A stretch of 64,000 nt of DNA, from contig WTGY01000081.1 of the NCBI GenBank assembly GCA_011523365.1, positions 25,111-89,110 of the forward strand, in the 5' to 3' direction. The notes under the pieces were generated by a model. That model searched no databases, had not been told where the DNA came from, and worked only from the letters and a program-made list of their open reading frames with translations. This document shows, one piece after another, positions 35,476-46,533 of the stretch (the stretch's first letter is position 1; the number at the start of each line of letters is the position of its first letter). The DNA is from Caldilineaceae bacterium (lineage in GTDB: Bacteria; Chloroflexota; Anaerolineae; Caldilineales; Caldilineaceae). The position numbers were made by a program, and so were the translations under genes.

Positions 35476-37131
35476 ATGTATCGCGACGCGACTACGCTTG
35501 AAGAGATCTATCGGCTGGCAATGCCGCAAGGATCGCGGATACTGTTTGGGGAAGAGCTGCTGGACAGGCCTGTAAGTTGGGCCTGCAGCCTGCGCCCCAG
35601 TCCTCCGGCTTTTCCCAATCTCGAAGGGGAAGAGCTGGCGTTGATAGACGTCAACGACCTGCGCCAGTTCAACCCTCAGATGCGCTTGGACCGGGTCGTA
35701 AACGGCTTACACCAGGCGAGTATCTCCGCGATTGGCGTCATGGGCGAGGTACCGCAAGAAGCTGTGGAAATCGCCGAGCAGAATCAGACGCCACTGATTG
35801 CCCTCCCGGATTCAGAACCTCTCCTCTCCATCGAGAGGACCGTGATCCGTCTCATCGTAGATCGCGGCGGATACCTCGCCGCTAAGGCTGCCGACTTGCA
35901 GCGAGAATTGACGCAGATCGAACTTGATGGCGGCGGCATGGAGATGATGGCGGAGCTTCTGGCAAGCTTCTCCGAACAGCCGGTACTCTTTCTGAAAGAC
36001 GGAGGTACGCCAATCGCAGTCGCCGGTCTCGAGGAGCTGACCGAACAGCACAAGAGACGTGTGTTGGCGTCTCTACCAAGTCGCACGACGTTGCGAAGTT
36101 GGCTGGCCGCCACGTTCGGCGCAGGGTCGTCCGAAAACACAGAACTGACCGGCATTCTCCCATTCGATAGCAAGAATCATTACCGCGAAACGGTTGTCAG
36201 CCCTGTAATTGTCGGCGAAAGAGTCGAAGGGTATTGTCTCCTCCTGCGGTCGGATTCCGGCATTTCGAAGGATATCTCGACGGTTGAAAGACTCGCTGTA
36301 CTACAGGGAGCTGGCGCGGCAGCCCTGGCCTGGAGCCGCGAGCAGGCGGTAGGGGCAGTCGAAGAAAAGATGCGCGCCGTCTTTTTGGACGAGTTGCTGG
36401 CAACCGAAATAGCCGACGAGGAGGCTTGGATTCAGCGGGGACACTCGCTTGGCTTCGACCTGACGAGACCCCACACCGCCTGGCTGATTCAGGCAGAAGG
36501 TATCCAGGATTGGCCGAATGCACTGCGTCAGTATCTTGCCGCGAGGCAGGATGCGGTACTGCTGTCTGTTCGCGCTGAAGTGGCGCTTCTATTCTGGCCG
36601 TGCGACAATCCCAAGAGCGGGCGAGATTTCAAAACAGTTGCGAATGGCCTTGTAGAGCATTTCACTGCGACTTTTCAGAGGGCTTCACTTGTGATCGGGA
36701 TCGGACGCCCGGCGGGTTCAGTACGGGAGTGGTTGCGCAGCCTGGAGCAGGCACGTGAGAGCTGGCGGATGGGCAGTTCCTGGCAGGCCTCGCCGGTGAC
36801 CTACTTCGGAGACCTGGGGCTATATCAACTGCTGACCGGGCTTGGTGGGAGCGGGGAGGCGAACCGATTCTTCCGCAAAACTGTGGAGCCGCTGGTCTCG
36901 CATGATGAAGAACACAACGCCGAGCTAGTTGAGACGCTTGAGGCCTTTTTTGTCTGCCACGGCAATCTCAGCCAGACCGCAGCCTCATTGCACATCCATC
37001 GCAACACACTGACGTACCGCCTGCAGCGCATCGCCAGCATCACCAGGATGGACCTGAACGATGCCGACGCGCGTTTTTCGCTGCAACTTGGTCTCAAACT
37101 GCGCCCTGTAATTCAGAACCGAATGCATTAG
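35476..37131 (+). CDS. PucR/CdaR-type transcriptional regulator
   Basis: A 551-residue regulator. Residues 1-120 are the PucR N-terminal ligand domain ([37 protein letters not shown]). A middle region of the CdaR GGDEF-like type follows ([47 protein letters not shown]). The C-terminus has the PucR helix-turn-helix: [36 protein letters not shown] near 478-515. Known relatives control purine, sugar-acid or proline use. It lies exactly between the two aromatic operons and its stop overlaps that of trpA, but no target can be deduced. The ribosome binding site is weak. Confidence 0.9.
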   Translation: MYRDATTLEEIYRLAMPQGSRILFGEELLDRPVSWACSLRPSPPAFPNLEGEELALIDVNDLRQFNPQMRLDRVVNGLHQASISAIGVMGEVPQEAVEIAEQNQTPLIALPDSEPLLSIERTVIRLIVDRGGYLAAKAADLQRELTQIELDGGGMEMMAELLASFSEQPVLFLKDGGTPIAVAGLEELTEQHKRRVLASLPSRTTLRSWLAATFGAGSSENTELTGILPFDSKNHYRETVVSPVIVGERVEGYCLLLRSDSGISKDISTVERLAVLQGAGAAALAWSREQAVGAVEEKMRAVFLDELLATEIADEEAWIQRGHSLGFDLTRPHTAWLIQAEGIQDWPNALRQYLAARQDAVLLSVRAEVALLFWPCDNPKSGRDFKTVANGLVEHFTATFQRASLVIGIGRPAGSVREWLRSLEQARESWRMGSSWQASPVTYFGDLGLYQLLTGLGGSGEANRFFRKTVEPLVSHDEEHNAELVETLEAFFVCHGNLSQTAASLHIHRNTLTYRLQRIASITRMDLNDADARFSLQLGLKLRPVIQNRMH

Positions 37132-37976
37132 GCGGGGGGCGGTAATGTTCTTTCCTCCTCCTCATACCCGTCGACCCCTCTGTGGCTGCCGGCCGCCAAC
37201 TCCTCCGCCAGAGTACGTACGGCGTCGACGCCCGCCTCCGCCCCAGCGGCTTTCACCAACGCCGAACCGACGACGACTCCCTCGACGATCTCGGACACCC
37301 TTGCGGCCTGCGGGCCGGTACTGATCCCGAAGCCGACCGCCAAGGGCAAGTCGGTGTGACGACGCACGCGTTCAACAAAGGAAGGCAGATAGGGCGGTAG
37401 CTCATCGCGAGCGCCGGTGATTCCGGTTACGCTCACGAGATAGATGAAACCTGTGGAATGCCGGGCAACCGACTTTATACGCTCTTCGGTGCTGGTGGGG
37501 GCAAGCATGTAAATGGTGGCCAATCCGACAGTACGACAGGCAGGCTCCAGTAGCTCCGACTCTCCTGGCGGCAGATCGGGGACGATCAGCCCGTCTATGC
37601 CCGCACCGGCCGCGGCATTCGCAAAGCGCTCTTCGCCGAATGCAAGAATTGGATTGTAGTAGCTCATAGCGCAGAAAGGCGTGTCCACACCCTGGTCTCG
37701 CAGCTCGCGTGCCATCTGGAGGCAGTCGGCAACGGTTGTGCCACCAACGAGCGCGGAGAAAGTGGCCGTCTGAATCGTCGGTCCGTCGGCCAAGGGGTCG
37801 CTGTGAGGTATGCCAAATTCGATGATGTCCGCGCCGGCTTTCGATAGGGCGGCGACTACCTCCAGAGACTGCTGCCTGGTGGGATAGCCCATGGCATGGT
37901 AGGGCATGAAGGCAGCGGCGCCAGTTGTTTTTAGTTCGCGAAAGACCTGCTCGATCCGTTCGACTCCCCTCATCAT
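37128..37976 (-). CDS. trpA: Tryptophan synthase alpha chain
   Basis: A 282-residue TIM barrel that cleaves indole-3-glycerol phosphate. The catalytic glutamate lies in [22 protein letters not shown], whose second aspartate is also catalytic. Other strands are [60 protein letters not shown] and VVVGSALV. The C-terminal tail is acidic. It ends the minus operon 26 bp after trpB; its stop codon shares bases with the stop of the convergent PucR gene (TTAG at 37128-37131). Confidence 0.96.
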   Translation of the reverse strand: MMRGVERIEQVFRELKTTGAAAFMPYHAMGYPTRQQSLEVVAALSKAGADIIEFGIPHSDPLADGPTIQTATFSALVGGTTVADCLQMARELRDQGVDTPFCAMSYYNPILAFGEERFANAAAGAGIDGLIVPDLPPGESELLEPACRTVGLATIYMLAPTSTEERIKSVARHSTGFIYLVSVTGITGARDELPPYLPSFVERVRRHTDLPLAVGFGISTGPQAARVSEIVEGVVVGSALVKAAGAEAGVDAVRTLAEELAAGSHRGVDGYEEEERTLPPPA

Positions 37977-38002
37977 TCACCTCTCGCCCGAAGCTGGCCC
38001 AT

Positions 38003-39253
38003 CTATCTGTCTCCTCCGATTGTCTGCATGACAGTACCCAAATCCTTGTCGCCGCGTCCGCTGAGATTGACCAAGATCACCTGGTCCTGCGACATCTGCG
38101 GAGCCAGCTCCAATACGTAGCCGATGGCATGTGCACTTTCCAATGCGGGGATAATCCCTTCCAATTCACACAGTGCACTGAACCCCTTGAGCGTCTGTGT
38201 ATCTGTGCAGTAGGTGTATTCAGAGCGTCCAACGTCTCGAAGCCACGCGTGTTCAGGTCCCACACTGGCATAGTCCAAGCCAGCGGAAATCGAATGGGTC
38301 AGTGCGATTTGCCCGTCGCTGTCTTGAAGCACGTAGCTCTTGGTACCCTGTAGGACGCCGAGCCGGCCCCGCTCGGGGTCTGCGAAGCGAGCGGCGTGGG
38401 CGCCGTCTTCGATTCCGTGCCCGCCTGCCTCGACGCCGATGAGGCGAACGCTTTCCTCTTCGAGAAATGGATGGAAAATGCCGATGGCATTACTACCCCC
38501 TCCGACGCAGGCCACGATTACGTCGGGCAGCTTGCCCGGGCCCCCTTCAGAGGGATCCTGCATCTGGCTGTGGGCCTCGCTGCCGATGATCGATTGGAAG
38601 TCCCGTACCATGGCAGGATAGGGATGGGGGCCAAGTGCGCTGCCCAGCAGGTAGTGGGTGGTTTCTACATTTGTAACCCAGTCTCGGATGGCCTCATTGA
38701 TGGCGTCTTTGAGCGTCTGCGAGCCGCTATCGACCGCGCGCACCTCAGTACCGAGGAGCTGCATGCGAAAGACATTGGGTTTCTGACGTTCCATGTCTAC
38801 CGTGCCCATATAGACAATGCATTCGATTCCCAGCAGCGCAGCCGCCGTGGCGGTGGCGACGCCGTGCTGGCCGGCGCCTGTTTCGGCCACGATGCGCGTC
38901 TTGCCCATCTTGCGTTTCATCAACAGGGCCTGACCCAGAGCATTGTTGATCTTGTGGGCACCAGAGTGTGCGAGGTCTTCCCGCTTCAGATAGATTTGGG
39001 CGCCGCCTAACTCTTCGCTCAGGCGGCGGGCATAGGTGAGTGGGGTAGGACGTCCAACGTACGTGTGCTGAAGATGGGCCAGTTCAGCCATAAACTCCTG
39101 GTCAATGCGGGCGTTCAGGTATGCTTCTTCCAATTCGTCCAGGGCCGGCATGAGCGTCTCCGGCACGTACTTGCCGCCGTACGGGCCGAAACGCCCCGTC
39201 TCGTCCGGAACGGCGCCATAGTTGACGGGTGTCGATGTTGTCGAAAGAGTCAT
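38003..39253 (-). CDS. trpB: Tryptophan synthase beta chain
   Basis: A 416-residue PLP enzyme condensing indole with serine. The PLP lysine is in [16 protein letters not shown], the glutamate and phosphate-binding GGGSNAIG are present, and the start [23 protein letters not shown] is typical of TrpB1. The start at 39253 follows GAGGAACTG; a longer frame upstream has no protein-like sequence. It is the TrpB1 form that pairs with TrpA, whose gene follows. The gap to aroE is 43 bp. Confidence 0.97.
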   Translation of the reverse strand: MTLSTTSTPVNYGAVPDETGRFGPYGGKYVPETLMPALDELEEAYLNARIDQEFMAELAHLQHTYVGRPTPLTYARRLSEELGGAQIYLKREDLAHSGAHKINNALGQALLMKRKMGKTRIVAETGAGQHGVATATAAALLGIECIVYMGTVDMERQKPNVFRMQLLGTEVRAVDSGSQTLKDAINEAIRDWVTNVETTHYLLGSALGPHPYPAMVRDFQSIIGSEAHSQMQDPSEGGPGKLPDVIVACVGGGSNAIGIFHPFLEEESVRLIGVEAGGHGIEDGAHAARFADPERGRLGVLQGTKSYVLQDSDGQIALTHSISAGLDYASVGPEHAWLRDVGRSEYTYCTDTQTLKGFSALCELEGIIPALESAHAIGYVLELAPQMSQDQVILVNLSGRGDKDLGTVMQTIGGDR

Positions 39254-39296
39254 CAGTTCCTCACCTTCGGTCTTGTGACAGGTACCCTTTGGACCG

Positions 39297-40232
39297 TCAT
39301 CTGCGCTCAAAAATGATGTTCGTTGCCTGCTGCATGACATCCACAGGCGCGTTTTCGCCGGTCCACTTTTCCCACGCGATGGCCCCCTGGTAGACAAGCA
39401 TTCCCAGGCCGCCGATGGCTGTAGCACCGTCAGTGGAGGCAAGCTGCAACAGACGGGTCATGGCCGGATTATAGACCAGGTCGTAGACGATCTGATCTTT
39501 TCGAAATTCAACATTTTCCTCCCAAGGGAGCCCTTCGATGCGCGGCTCCATACCGAGCGACGTGCAGTTGACGATCAGGTCCGCGTCTTGGGAACTGCTT
39601 GTCACATCGTCAGGGAAGGCCGCGCAGCCAATACTAATCTCAGGGAAGTATGATTGCATTGTCGACGCCAGATCGACAGCCTTGGCCACGGTGCGGTTGA
39701 GGATTCTCACACTTTCCACCCCGGCTTCCGCCAGTCCGTATACGACTGCTCTCGAAGAGCCGCCCGCCCCTATCACCAAGGCCCTCTTGCCTTCCGGCTC
39801 AACATTGTGAGCTTGTAGATCAGCAATGAAACCGGCGCCGTCTGTATTGTCTCCAGTGAGTTGACCATCTGTTTCAGCGATTATTGTATTGACGGCGCCA
39901 ATGGCTTCTGCCGCGGGCGTCCAGTGTTGCAGATGGGGCATGACCGCCTGTTTGTGTGGAACGGTCACGTTGACCCCTCTCAATCCCAGTGCGGGCAAGG
40001 CGGCGACAGCCTCGGGTACCCGTTCTGGCGGCACCGCGAAGGCCAGGTAACGCCAGTTCATCTGGCGTGTCACGAACGCGGCGTTGTGCATCTGCGGACT
40101 GATGGAATGAGTGACCGGCCAGCCGAAGAGCCCGACAAGCGTTGTCGCGGCATTAATGTCGGTCGGAAATAGTTCTGAGTCTCCCTCACTTGAAGTAGGG
40201 GAGACAGATTCATTCTGCACGGGTTCACTCAT
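39297..40232 (-). CDS. aroE: Shikimate dehydrogenase
   Basis: A 311-residue NADP-dependent reductase of dehydroshikimate. The shikimate site is visible in [15 protein letters not shown] and [13 protein letters not shown], whose lysine is catalytic, and in GDNTDGAGF. The nucleotide motif is GAGGSSRAV. About 28 residues rich in Ser/Glu precede the first conserved strand ([13 protein letters not shown]), so the N-terminus is extended or the start is later. The gene starts 8 bp inside the end of aroA, suggesting coupled translation. Confidence 0.95.
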   Translation of the reverse strand: MSEPVQNESVSPTSSEGDSELFPTDINAATTLVGLFGWPVTHSISPQMHNAAFVTRQMNWRYLAFAVPPERVPEAVAALPALGLRGVNVTVPHKQAVMPHLQHWTPAAEAIGAVNTIIAETDGQLTGDNTDGAGFIADLQAHNVEPEGKRALVIGAGGSSRAVVYGLAEAGVESVRILNRTVAKAVDLASTMQSYFPEISIGCAAFPDDVTSSSQDADLIVNCTSLGMEPRIEGLPWEENVEFRKDQIVYDLVYNPAMTRLLQLASTDGATAIGGLGMLVYQGAIAWEKWTGENAPVDVMQQATNIIFERR

Positions 40233-41556
40233 CGCTGCTTGCCCACTCCAACTCTTGCACGTTCACGTTGAGTGCGCGCAATGTAGATTCGAAACCGGGA
40301 AAACTGTCGGCGGTAACGTGCGCGTTTTGGATGGTCGTCTCCCCCTCTGCAATTACGGCGGCCACGGCCAGTGCCATCGCCAGCCTGTGGTCGCCGTGGC
40401 TGTCCACGGTGGTGCCCTTAAGCGGTGTCGGACCGTCCACGATGAAGCCGTCGGCGGTCTCCTGAATCCGAGCACCCATCTTTTTGAGTTCTGAGACGGT
40501 CGTGGCGATTCGGTCGGTCTCCTTGACTCGAAGCTCCTGGGCATCCCGCACAATGGTGCGCCCTTCGGCCTGTGTCGCCGCTACCGCCAGGACCGGCAAC
40601 TCGTCGATCATAGTGACGATCTGGGAGCCGCCGAACTCCAAGCCCCGCAGCCCGCCACCGCTGACGATCAGGTCTGCCACGGGCTCACCGCCCTGAAGCG
40701 GCCGTTCTCTGCGCCGAATCCTGGCCCCCATCTCTGAAAGAGCATCGACGATCCCGGTGCGGGTCGCATTGACACCCACATCGACGATTGTCAGGTTACT
40801 GTCCGCCAACGCGGACGCTCCAACCAACAGGAATGCGGCCGAGGAGATATCGCCGGGAACCAGGATGTTCAGTGGATTGAGAGGGGAGTGGGGACGCTCG
40901 CTATGCGTTGTGTTGCCAAGTGCTGTGACAGGGGCGCCCATTGATTTCAACATGCGTTCGGTATGGTCGCGTGCAGGTCCGGGCTGGTGAACGACCGTCA
41001 GTCCGTGGGCGTAAAGGCCTGCCAGCAGGAGACAACTCTTGACCTGGGCGCTGGCGACCGGCATCTCGTATTCGATAGCGGATAGGCGGGAGGGAATGAT
41101 GGTAAGGGGCGCGTACCGGCCATTCTGGCGTCCGAAAATCTGGGCCCCCATCGTGCGCAAAGGGTCGACAATTCGGGCCATAGGACGCCCGCGAATCTGG
41201 GCGGTCCCGCTGAGTATGCTTACGAACTCCTGTCCAGCCAGCAGCCCTGATAGTAGTCGCATCGTCGTACCGCTGTTGTCGCAATCGAGCACATCGCTCG
41301 GCTCCTTCAACCCGTCGATCCCGACGCCATGAACCTCAAGGCGCGTGCTACTGATCTCGTCGATGCGCACGCCCATCGCCCGCATGATATTCATTGTAGC
41401 CCGACAGTCATGGCCGTCGAGAAAGTTACGAATGTGAGTGGATCCTTCGGCAATAGATCCGAAGATGACTGCCCGATGGCTGATGGACTTATCCCCGGGG
41501 ACCCCGCACCGACCGACGAGAGGACCTTGACTGCTGATTTTGAGTATGTCTGCCAT
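40225..41556 (-). CDS. aroA: 3-phosphoshikimate 1-carboxyvinyltransferase (EPSP synthase)
   Basis: A 443-residue two-domain enzyme joining PEP and shikimate 3-phosphate. Conserved segments are GDKSISHRAVIFGSIAEG, LDCDNSGTTMRLLSGLLAG, RGRPMARIVDPLRTMGAQI, ELPVLAVAATQAEG, RVKETDRI and GDHRLAMALAVA. The NSGTTMR loop with alanine-free spacing is of the bacterial type. The ribosome binding site is weak. It follows tyrA with a 121-bp gap, the longest inside the minus operon. Confidence 0.96.
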   Translation of the reverse strand: MADILKISSQGPLVGRCGVPGDKSISHRAVIFGSIAEGSTHIRNFLDGHDCRATMNIMRAMGVRIDEISSTRLEVHGVGIDGLKEPSDVLDCDNSGTTMRLLSGLLAGQEFVSILSGTAQIRGRPMARIVDPLRTMGAQIFGRQNGRYAPLTIIPSRLSAIEYEMPVASAQVKSCLLLAGLYAHGLTVVHQPGPARDHTERMLKSMGAPVTALGNTTHSERPHSPLNPLNILVPGDISSAAFLLVGASALADSNLTIVDVGVNATRTGIVDALSEMGARIRRRERPLQGGEPVADLIVSGGGLRGLEFGGSQIVTMIDELPVLAVAATQAEGRTIVRDAQELRVKETDRIATTVSELKKMGARIQETADGFIVDGPTPLKGTTVDSHGDHRLAMALAVAAVIAEGETTIQNAHVTADSFPGFESTLRALNVNVQELEWASSDE

Positions 41557-41677
41557 TAGAGGTTTCGGTTGAGTTGGAAAGGACTGGCCTTAGTGTATTC
41601 AATATGGGATTCTTTGTCCCGCTCTGTTGCGTGCCTTGAACTGTGTAGCCCTTCCGCGGCGAATGGAAGAGGCTCTT

Positions 41678-42577
41678 TCAGCCCTGCGCCGAAGCTGCGA
41701 ACGCACCTTTCTTTTGCTGCCATGCAGCACGCGTAGCCTGAGAACAGGAGAGCTTGCGCCGTAGAGTGTCTTCATCGTCCTCTGCGAGCAGTCTTCGCAG
41801 CTCCTGAAAGTGCACGCTGAGCGTGTCCATCTGTGCCAGAACGGCTTCTCGGTTGGTCACCAGTATGTCCAGGAACATCTGCGTATCGCTAGCTGCCACC
41901 CGGCTGGTGTCGCGAAAGCCGCCAGCTGCCAAGTCCCAGACTGCAGGGTCTTCGTCCCCGCAGTCGTTGACGGTATGCACCAAGGCACTCGCCAGCAGAA
42001 AGGGCAGATGGCTTATGGCAGCAACGAGCTGGTCGTGGCGGGCCGGCTGCATGGTGATAGGGAAGGCCCCGATGGCCTCCGCTAGTTCGGATGCCAGCTC
42101 AATTGTTTCCTTCGAGGTGCGCGGCAGGGGCGTCAGCACCCACGGAGCACCCTCGTAGAGACCACTTTCTGCGGAGGCGTAGCCTGTAGTCTCTTTGCCG
42201 GTCATAGGATGGCCGCCAATCGGCTGAACACGGGGAGGCAGCCGGTCCATGGCCGCGCAGATTTCGGCTTTGGTGCTTCCCATATCCATAACTACGGTGC
42301 CCGGCCACAGGATTGGGCCGAGCGTCTCCAGCATCGTGACGACCGCGCGTACAGGTGTGGACAAGATGACAATATCGGCTCCGGCAACTCCGGAACTGAG
42401 ATCTGTTGTCGCCAAGTCGACTGAGTTTTCGTGGAAGGCGCGCAGGATTGTGCCGAAGTTGCGGGTAACGCCCCTCACTTCACGGCACAGGTTGCGTTGT
42501 TTCAGATCGATGCACAGGCTTGCACCCATCAGGCCAAGCCCAATGACTGTTACACTGCACTCGGAAAGAGATTTCAT
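41678..42577 (-). CDS. tyrA: Prephenate dehydrogenase
   Basis: A 299-residue NAD-dependent enzyme converting prephenate to 4-hydroxyphenylpyruvate for Tyr. The nucleotide motif is VIGLGLMGASL at the N-terminus. DIVILSTPVRAV, GHPMTGKETTGYASAESGLYEG and the helical C-terminal domain with ISHLPFLLASALVH and GGFRDTSRVAASD follow. No ACT domain or fused mutase is present. The ATG at 42577 is preferred because it opens directly into the Rossmann fold; a TTG at 42655 adds 26 residues without similarity. Confidence 0.95.
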   Translation of the reverse strand: MKSLSECSVTVIGLGLMGASLCIDLKQRNLCREVRGVTRNFGTILRAFHENSVDLATTDLSSGVAGADIVILSTPVRAVVTMLETLGPILWPGTVVMDMGSTKAEICAAMDRLPPRVQPIGGHPMTGKETTGYASAESGLYEGAPWVLTPLPRTSKETIELASELAEAIGAFPITMQPARHDQLVAAISHLPFLLASALVHTVNDCGDEDPAVWDLAAGGFRDTSRVAASDTQMFLDILVTNREAVLAQMDTLSVHFQELRRLLAEDDEDTLRRKLSCSQATRAAWQQKKGAFAASAQG

Positions 42578-42666
42578 GTGTATAGAAAGTCGCTGCCAGA
42601 TTCCTGCCCTGTTTAGCCAGTCAGGGCTGTCAAATGAGTTGCTGCCTCGTGACAACGTTCCGGTTA

Positions 42667-43683
42667 TCAGAGTTGGCGTCCAACCGCACTGGCAATAGAT
42701 TTCAGATCCTGCATTAATGAGCCGAAGTGCTCAAAGGTCAGACTTTGGGCGCCGTCGCTCCAAGCCTTTGACGGGTCCGGGTGTACTTCAATCATCAGTG
42801 CATCTGCCCCTGCGGCAACCGCGGCCTTCGCAATGGGGGCCACGTATTCCCACTGGCCCGTTCCGTGTGCCGGGTCGGCCACCACAGGTAAGTGAGTCAA
42901 CTGCTTCAAGACGGGGATGGCATTGATGTCAAAGGTGTTGCGGGTGGCCGTCTCGTAAGTCCGGATCCCGCGCTCACAGACCATTACCTGCATGTTTCCG
43001 TTGCTCAGAATGTACTCGGCCCCCATCAGCAGCTCTTGAATGGTGCCGCTGATGCCCCGCTTCAGAAAGACCGGTTTGGTCGTTTTGCCCACTGCCTTCA
43101 GGAGCGGGTAATTCTGGTTGTTGCGGGCGCCGATCTGAAAGATGTCAGTGTAGTCGCCAACCAGTTCGATATCCTCGGAGCTCATCACCTCGGTGATGAT
43201 TGGGAGACCGGTCTGCTCTCTGGCCTCGGCCAGGTATTTGAGACCCTCTTCACCCAGGCCCTGGAAGCTGTATGGGCTACTGCGCGGTTTGAAGGCGCCA
43301 CCACGGAGAACCGAGCCACCGGCTTCTTTGACAGCGTGCGCCGTCTCCAAAATCTGCTCGCGGCTTTCCACACTGCAAGGACCGGCCATTACCACGACTT
43401 TCTCGCCGCCGATGTCTGTGCCATTGACGGGAATCGTAGTCGAAGACTGAACGAAGTCACGACTGGCGTACTTGTAGGGCTGCATTATGCGGACTGTTTT
43501 TTCCACTCCTTCAAGGACTTCGAAAGTGTCCTGTTGGATCAGATAGTCATCGGCGCCGATGATGCCCACAATGGTGCGGGCTTCTCCGCGGCTGAGATGC
43601 ACCTTGTATCCGAGCTCTTCAACGCGCTTGACGACCTCCTCTACTTGATCCTGCGAGGCTCCTTGCCTCATTACAACAATCAT
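42667..43683 (-). CDS. aroF: 3-deoxy-7-phosphoheptulonate (DAHP) synthase, type I beta, copy 1
   Basis: A 338-residue enzyme condensing PEP and erythrose 4-phosphate, the entry step of the pathway. About 70 N-terminal residues ([24 protein letters not shown]) form the ferredoxin-like regulatory domain found in Thermotoga-type DAHP synthases, where Tyr or Phe binds. The barrel has [61 protein letters not shown] and [12 protein letters not shown]. The start follows AGGAAAGG. It is tandem with a second, closely similar copy just upstream in the operon. Confidence 0.95.
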   Translation of the reverse strand: MIVVMRQGASQDQVEEVVKRVEELGYKVHLSRGEARTIVGIIGADDYLIQQDTFEVLEGVEKTVRIMQPYKYASRDFVQSSTTIPVNGTDIGGEKVVVMAGPCSVESREQILETAHAVKEAGGSVLRGGAFKPRSSPYSFQGLGEEGLKYLAEAREQTGLPIITEVMSSEDIELVGDYTDIFQIGARNNQNYPLLKAVGKTTKPVFLKRGISGTIQELLMGAEYILSNGNMQVMVCERGIRTYETATRNTFDINAIPVLKQLTHLPVVADPAHGTGQWEYVAPIAKAAVAAGADALMIEVHPDPSKAWSDGAQSLTFEHFGSLMQDLKSIASAVGRQL

Positions 43684-43786
43684 GGACAGATCCTTTCCTG
43701 GTTTGTTTGCGCGGCTCAAATGGCGATGTAGACTGCGTCCTGCGTCAGATTAGGCCGATTCTTCTCGATAGACTGTTCGTGGCTGT

Positions 43787-44890
43787 TCAGGCCAACACGG
43801 CACCCGTCTCCATTCCAACTGTATTTGGCAATTCCGTGTCCAAGGTTTCATCCTGGTCAACTGTTGCGGCTGGCGCGGCGATCGGGCGGTCTACAGCCTC
43901 TGCGACTTTGCGCAGTGAGCACATCAGATCGGCAAACCGTTCCGGCTTAAGGCTCTGGTCTCCGTCACTTAAGGCTGACTCCGGGTCAGGGTGGACCTCC
44001 AAGATGAGGGCATCTGCTCCGGCCGCGACGGCAGCCAGAGACATAGGCGGCACCAGTTCCCAGTCACCGGTTCCGTGGGCCGGATCGGCTACGACCGGCA
44101 GATGGGAGGCACGCTTAAGGACAGGTATGGCGTTGAGATCAAACGTGTTACGGGTCGCTGTTTCGTAGGTACGGATACCGCGCTCGCACAGCATCACCTG
44201 CATGTTCCCGTTGCTCAGAATATACTCGGCGCACATCAGCAGTTCCTGGATTTCACCGCTAAGGCCGCGCTTGAGCATGACCGGTTTTCGAGTCTTGCCG
44301 ACTGCCTGGAGCAGTGCGTAATTCTGCATATTGCGGGCGCCGATCTGGAGGATATCCACGTACTCGGCCACCAGGTCGATCGTCTCAACAGTCATCACTT
44401 CGGAGATGACCGGCAGGCCTGTGACCTCCCTGGCCTCGGCCAGGTACTTCAGCCCCTCTTCGCCAAGACCCTGGAAGCTGTACGGGCTGGTACGCGGCTT
44501 AAAGGCACCACCTCGCAGTACGCTGGCGCCGGCTTCTTTGACAGCGATGGCGGTCTGGATTATCTGCTCCCGGCTCTCTACACTGCACGGCCCGGCCATT
44601 ACAACAACCTGCTCGCCCCCGAAGCGGACGCCGTTCACGTCAATTACAGTACCTTCGGGGCGCGTGGTTCTGCTTGCAAGCTTGTACGGGTCCTGGATGC
44701 GCACTGTCTTTTGCACCCCCGACATTGCATCAAAGGTCGCCTTTTGCACTTGAGTCAAGTCACCGAGAAGGGCGATGACGGTATGACTGTCGCCACAGAT
44801 TGGCTGAGTTAGTGCGCCCATCGAGGCAGCGCGCTTGATGACGTTATCTATCTCGGTTTGGGAAGCCTGAGGTTTCATGACGACTACCAT
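43787..44890 (-). CDS. aroF: 3-deoxy-7-phosphoheptulonate (DAHP) synthase, type I beta, copy 2
   Basis: A 367-residue paralogue of the neighbouring DAHP synthase with the same barrel motifs ([54 protein letters not shown]). The N-terminal regulatory domain differs clearly ([20 protein letters not shown]... [11 protein letters not shown]), and a C-terminal tail of about 30 acidic and hydrophobic residues is unique to this copy. The two barrels are much more alike than the two regulatory domains, so the pair may differ in feedback inhibitor. The start follows AGGAGAG. Confidence 0.95.
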   Translation of the reverse strand: MVVVMKPQASQTEIDNVIKRAASMGALTQPICGDSHTVIALLGDLTQVQKATFDAMSGVQKTVRIQDPYKLASRTTRPEGTVIDVNGVRFGGEQVVVMAGPCSVESREQIIQTAIAVKEAGASVLRGGAFKPRTSPYSFQGLGEEGLKYLAEAREVTGLPVISEVMTVETIDLVAEYVDILQIGARNMQNYALLQAVGKTRKPVMLKRGLSGEIQELLMCAEYILSNGNMQVMLCERGIRTYETATRNTFDLNAIPVLKRASHLPVVADPAHGTGDWELVPPMSLAAVAAGADALILEVHPDPESALSDGDQSLKPERFADLMCSLRKVAEAVDRPIAAPAATVDQDETLDTELPNTVGMETGAVLA

Positions 44891-44991
44891 TTATCTCTCC
44901 TATATCATGATTTCGTTTTCGGAGGACGAGACATTCAAGGTCAAGAGGGCGCAGTCGCTACCCTTTGCCAGAGTTTGATGTCCTAGGTGTT

Positions 44992-45849
44992 CTATATCTG
45001 CAACATGGCCTCTTGCGCATATTCTTCAGGGGTAGGTTGCACGGCAGCGGGGTAGCTGCCCAGCATTTTGACGAAGGCTGCCCGGTTAAGCAGTCCCAGG
45101 ACGGCAGCACTACAGTCAGACTCCTGCCAGTGACCTTCGAAGTCCAGATAAAACACATATTGCCAGGGCCGGTTCCGGCGCGGGCGGCTCTCCAGTTTGA
45201 CGAGATTGATGTTGCGTTCGGCGAATTCGCCAAGGCAGGCGTACAGTGCGCCCGGGCTGTGTGGCGTGGCAAAGACGAGGGAGGTCTTGGAGTTTTGAGA
45301 CTGCTGGGCGTCGCCTTTGCCGATTACAAAGAAGCGAGTGAAGTTGAAGTGCAGGTCCTCGATGCCTTGTTGAACGATCTCCAAGTCATAGATATCGGCT
45401 GCCAGTGCGCTTGCTATCACGCCCACCTTCGGTTCAGGATGCTCTGCCAGTTCCTTGGCGCTGCCGGCCGTGTCATACCAGGGTATGGCTGTGTAGCCGT
45501 GGCGGTTGAGGAAGCTCTCGCACTGTGCCAGGGCCTGCGGATGGCTGCGCACCTGTTCAATGTTTTCGCCATTGCCCGGCAAAGTCAGTAGATTGTGCCG
45601 CACACGCAACAGGATTTCTCCCTGCACGCGAAAATCATGATCCAATAAAAGGTCATAGGCTTTATTGATGCTGCCGGCGAGCGAGTTTTCCACGGGCACC
45701 ACGCCCATAGTCGAGCGATCATCATCCAACGAAGCAAATATATCCTCAAATGTCCTGATGGGCAGAGTGTCGACCTCGGCACCGAACTGTTGTCGGATAG
45801 CCTCTTCGGAATACGCCCCGTGCTCACCTTGAAAAGCTACTACAGTCAT
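44992..45849 (-). CDS. pheA: Prephenate dehydratase
   Basis: A 285-residue monofunctional enzyme making phenylpyruvate for Phe. The catalytic domain has [33 protein letters not shown] and NFTRFFVIG, in which the threonine is catalytic. The C-terminal ACT domain has [24 protein letters not shown], the ESRP motif of Phe binding, so feedback inhibition by Phe is expected. No chorismate mutase domain is fused; the adjacent aroH supplies it. The start at 45849 follows GGAG; a longer frame is not protein-like. Confidence 0.95.
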   Translation of the reverse strand: MTVVAFQGEHGAYSEEAIRQQFGAEVDTLPIRTFEDIFASLDDDRSTMGVVPVENSLAGSINKAYDLLLDHDFRVQGEILLRVRHNLLTLPGNGENIEQVRSHPQALAQCESFLNRHGYTAIPWYDTAGSAKELAEHPEPKVGVIASALAADIYDLEIVQQGIEDLHFNFTRFFVIGKGDAQQSQNSKTSLVFATPHSPGALYACLGEFAERNINLVKLESRPRRNRPWQYVFYLDFEGHWQESDCSAAVLGLLNRAAFVKMLGSYPAAVQPTPEEYAQEAMLQI

Positions 45850-45920
45850 CGGATTACTCCATGGTTGCCTGACGTCGAAACTGAGCGATTTCAGTGACCC
45901 AAGTGTCCAATTCGGCGCCG

Positions 45921-46358
45921 TCAAGACCAGTTCTTCAACTGCTGATCGATCCACTGATTCAATTCGTCCAGGTCGATCTCGGATGCCAGACTCTTGTCGG
46001 GACGCAGAGCCTGAGCTTCTTTCAGATAGACGTGCTGAATATCCTTCTGCGGCGTTTCGGTATTCCAGTTGATCAGGACGCGTATACAGAGTGGCACACT
46101 GTCCGGAACACGCATTTCATGGCCGCAGAGCAACGGCACATCCATCCAACCCAACTGTCGGGCTGCCAGCGCCGGGTATTGACTGACCACATCGAAGGTA
46201 GTAGTAAAAATTGCACTGGCCACGTCTTCAGGTTGGATGTCATTAAGACGAATCATGAATGCCAACAGTTCTCTGGTTGCCCGTAGAATTGATTCGGGCG
46301 TGTCCTCTTCAATAGTTGTTGCGCCCCGCACACCTCGACAGATCACGGTTTTCTCCAT
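45921..46358 (-). CDS. aroH: Chorismate mutase, AroH class
   Basis: A 145-residue trimeric-type chorismate mutase that converts chorismate to prephenate, shared by the Phe and Tyr branches. It aligns along its length with Bacillus subtilis Aro[40 protein letters not shown] and [13 protein letters not shown]. The active-site arginines and the cysteine/glutamate positions are kept. The start at 46358 has GGAGG some 14 bp upstream; a GTG at 46379 is an alternative. It is the first enzyme gene after the attenuator leader. Confidence 0.94.
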   Translation of the reverse strand: MEKTVICRGVRGATTIEEDTPESILRATRELLAFMIRLNDIQPEDVASAIFTTTFDVVSQYPALAARQLGWMDVPLLCGHEMRVPDSVPLCIRVLINWNTETPQKDIQHVYLKEAQALRPDKSLASEIDLDELNQWIDQQLKNWS

Positions 46359-46479
46359 TTTAATCGCTGCGTCCTCCACACCTTTGAAGATACGGCCCCT
46401 TGCGACTCAGTTCATTGTGAATCCTCGTTGCGTGGCAAGTATGCACGCGTGCTGCGGGCAAAATTGCCTTCGGGCCAAC

Positions 46480-46510
46480 AAAAAAAGCGTGGAGTTCGTC
46501 TCCACGCTTT
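46480..46510 (-). terminator. Attenuator terminator before aroH
   Basis: Read on the minus strand, AAAGCGTGGAG and CTCCACGCTTT form an 11-bp stem with loop ACGAA, followed directly by a run of U. The strand continues to aroH 122 bp later. It is a textbook intrinsic terminator placed between a leader reading frame and the operon. Confidence 0.92.
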
Positions 46511-46533
46511 GAGTGTCTTTACGTTGACTGCCC

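Noticed and set aside
39254..39442. 63-residue N-terminal extension of TrpB
   Set aside because: It overlaps the start region of a known-length enzyme with no family similarity, while GAGGAACTG sits ahead of the ATG at 39253.
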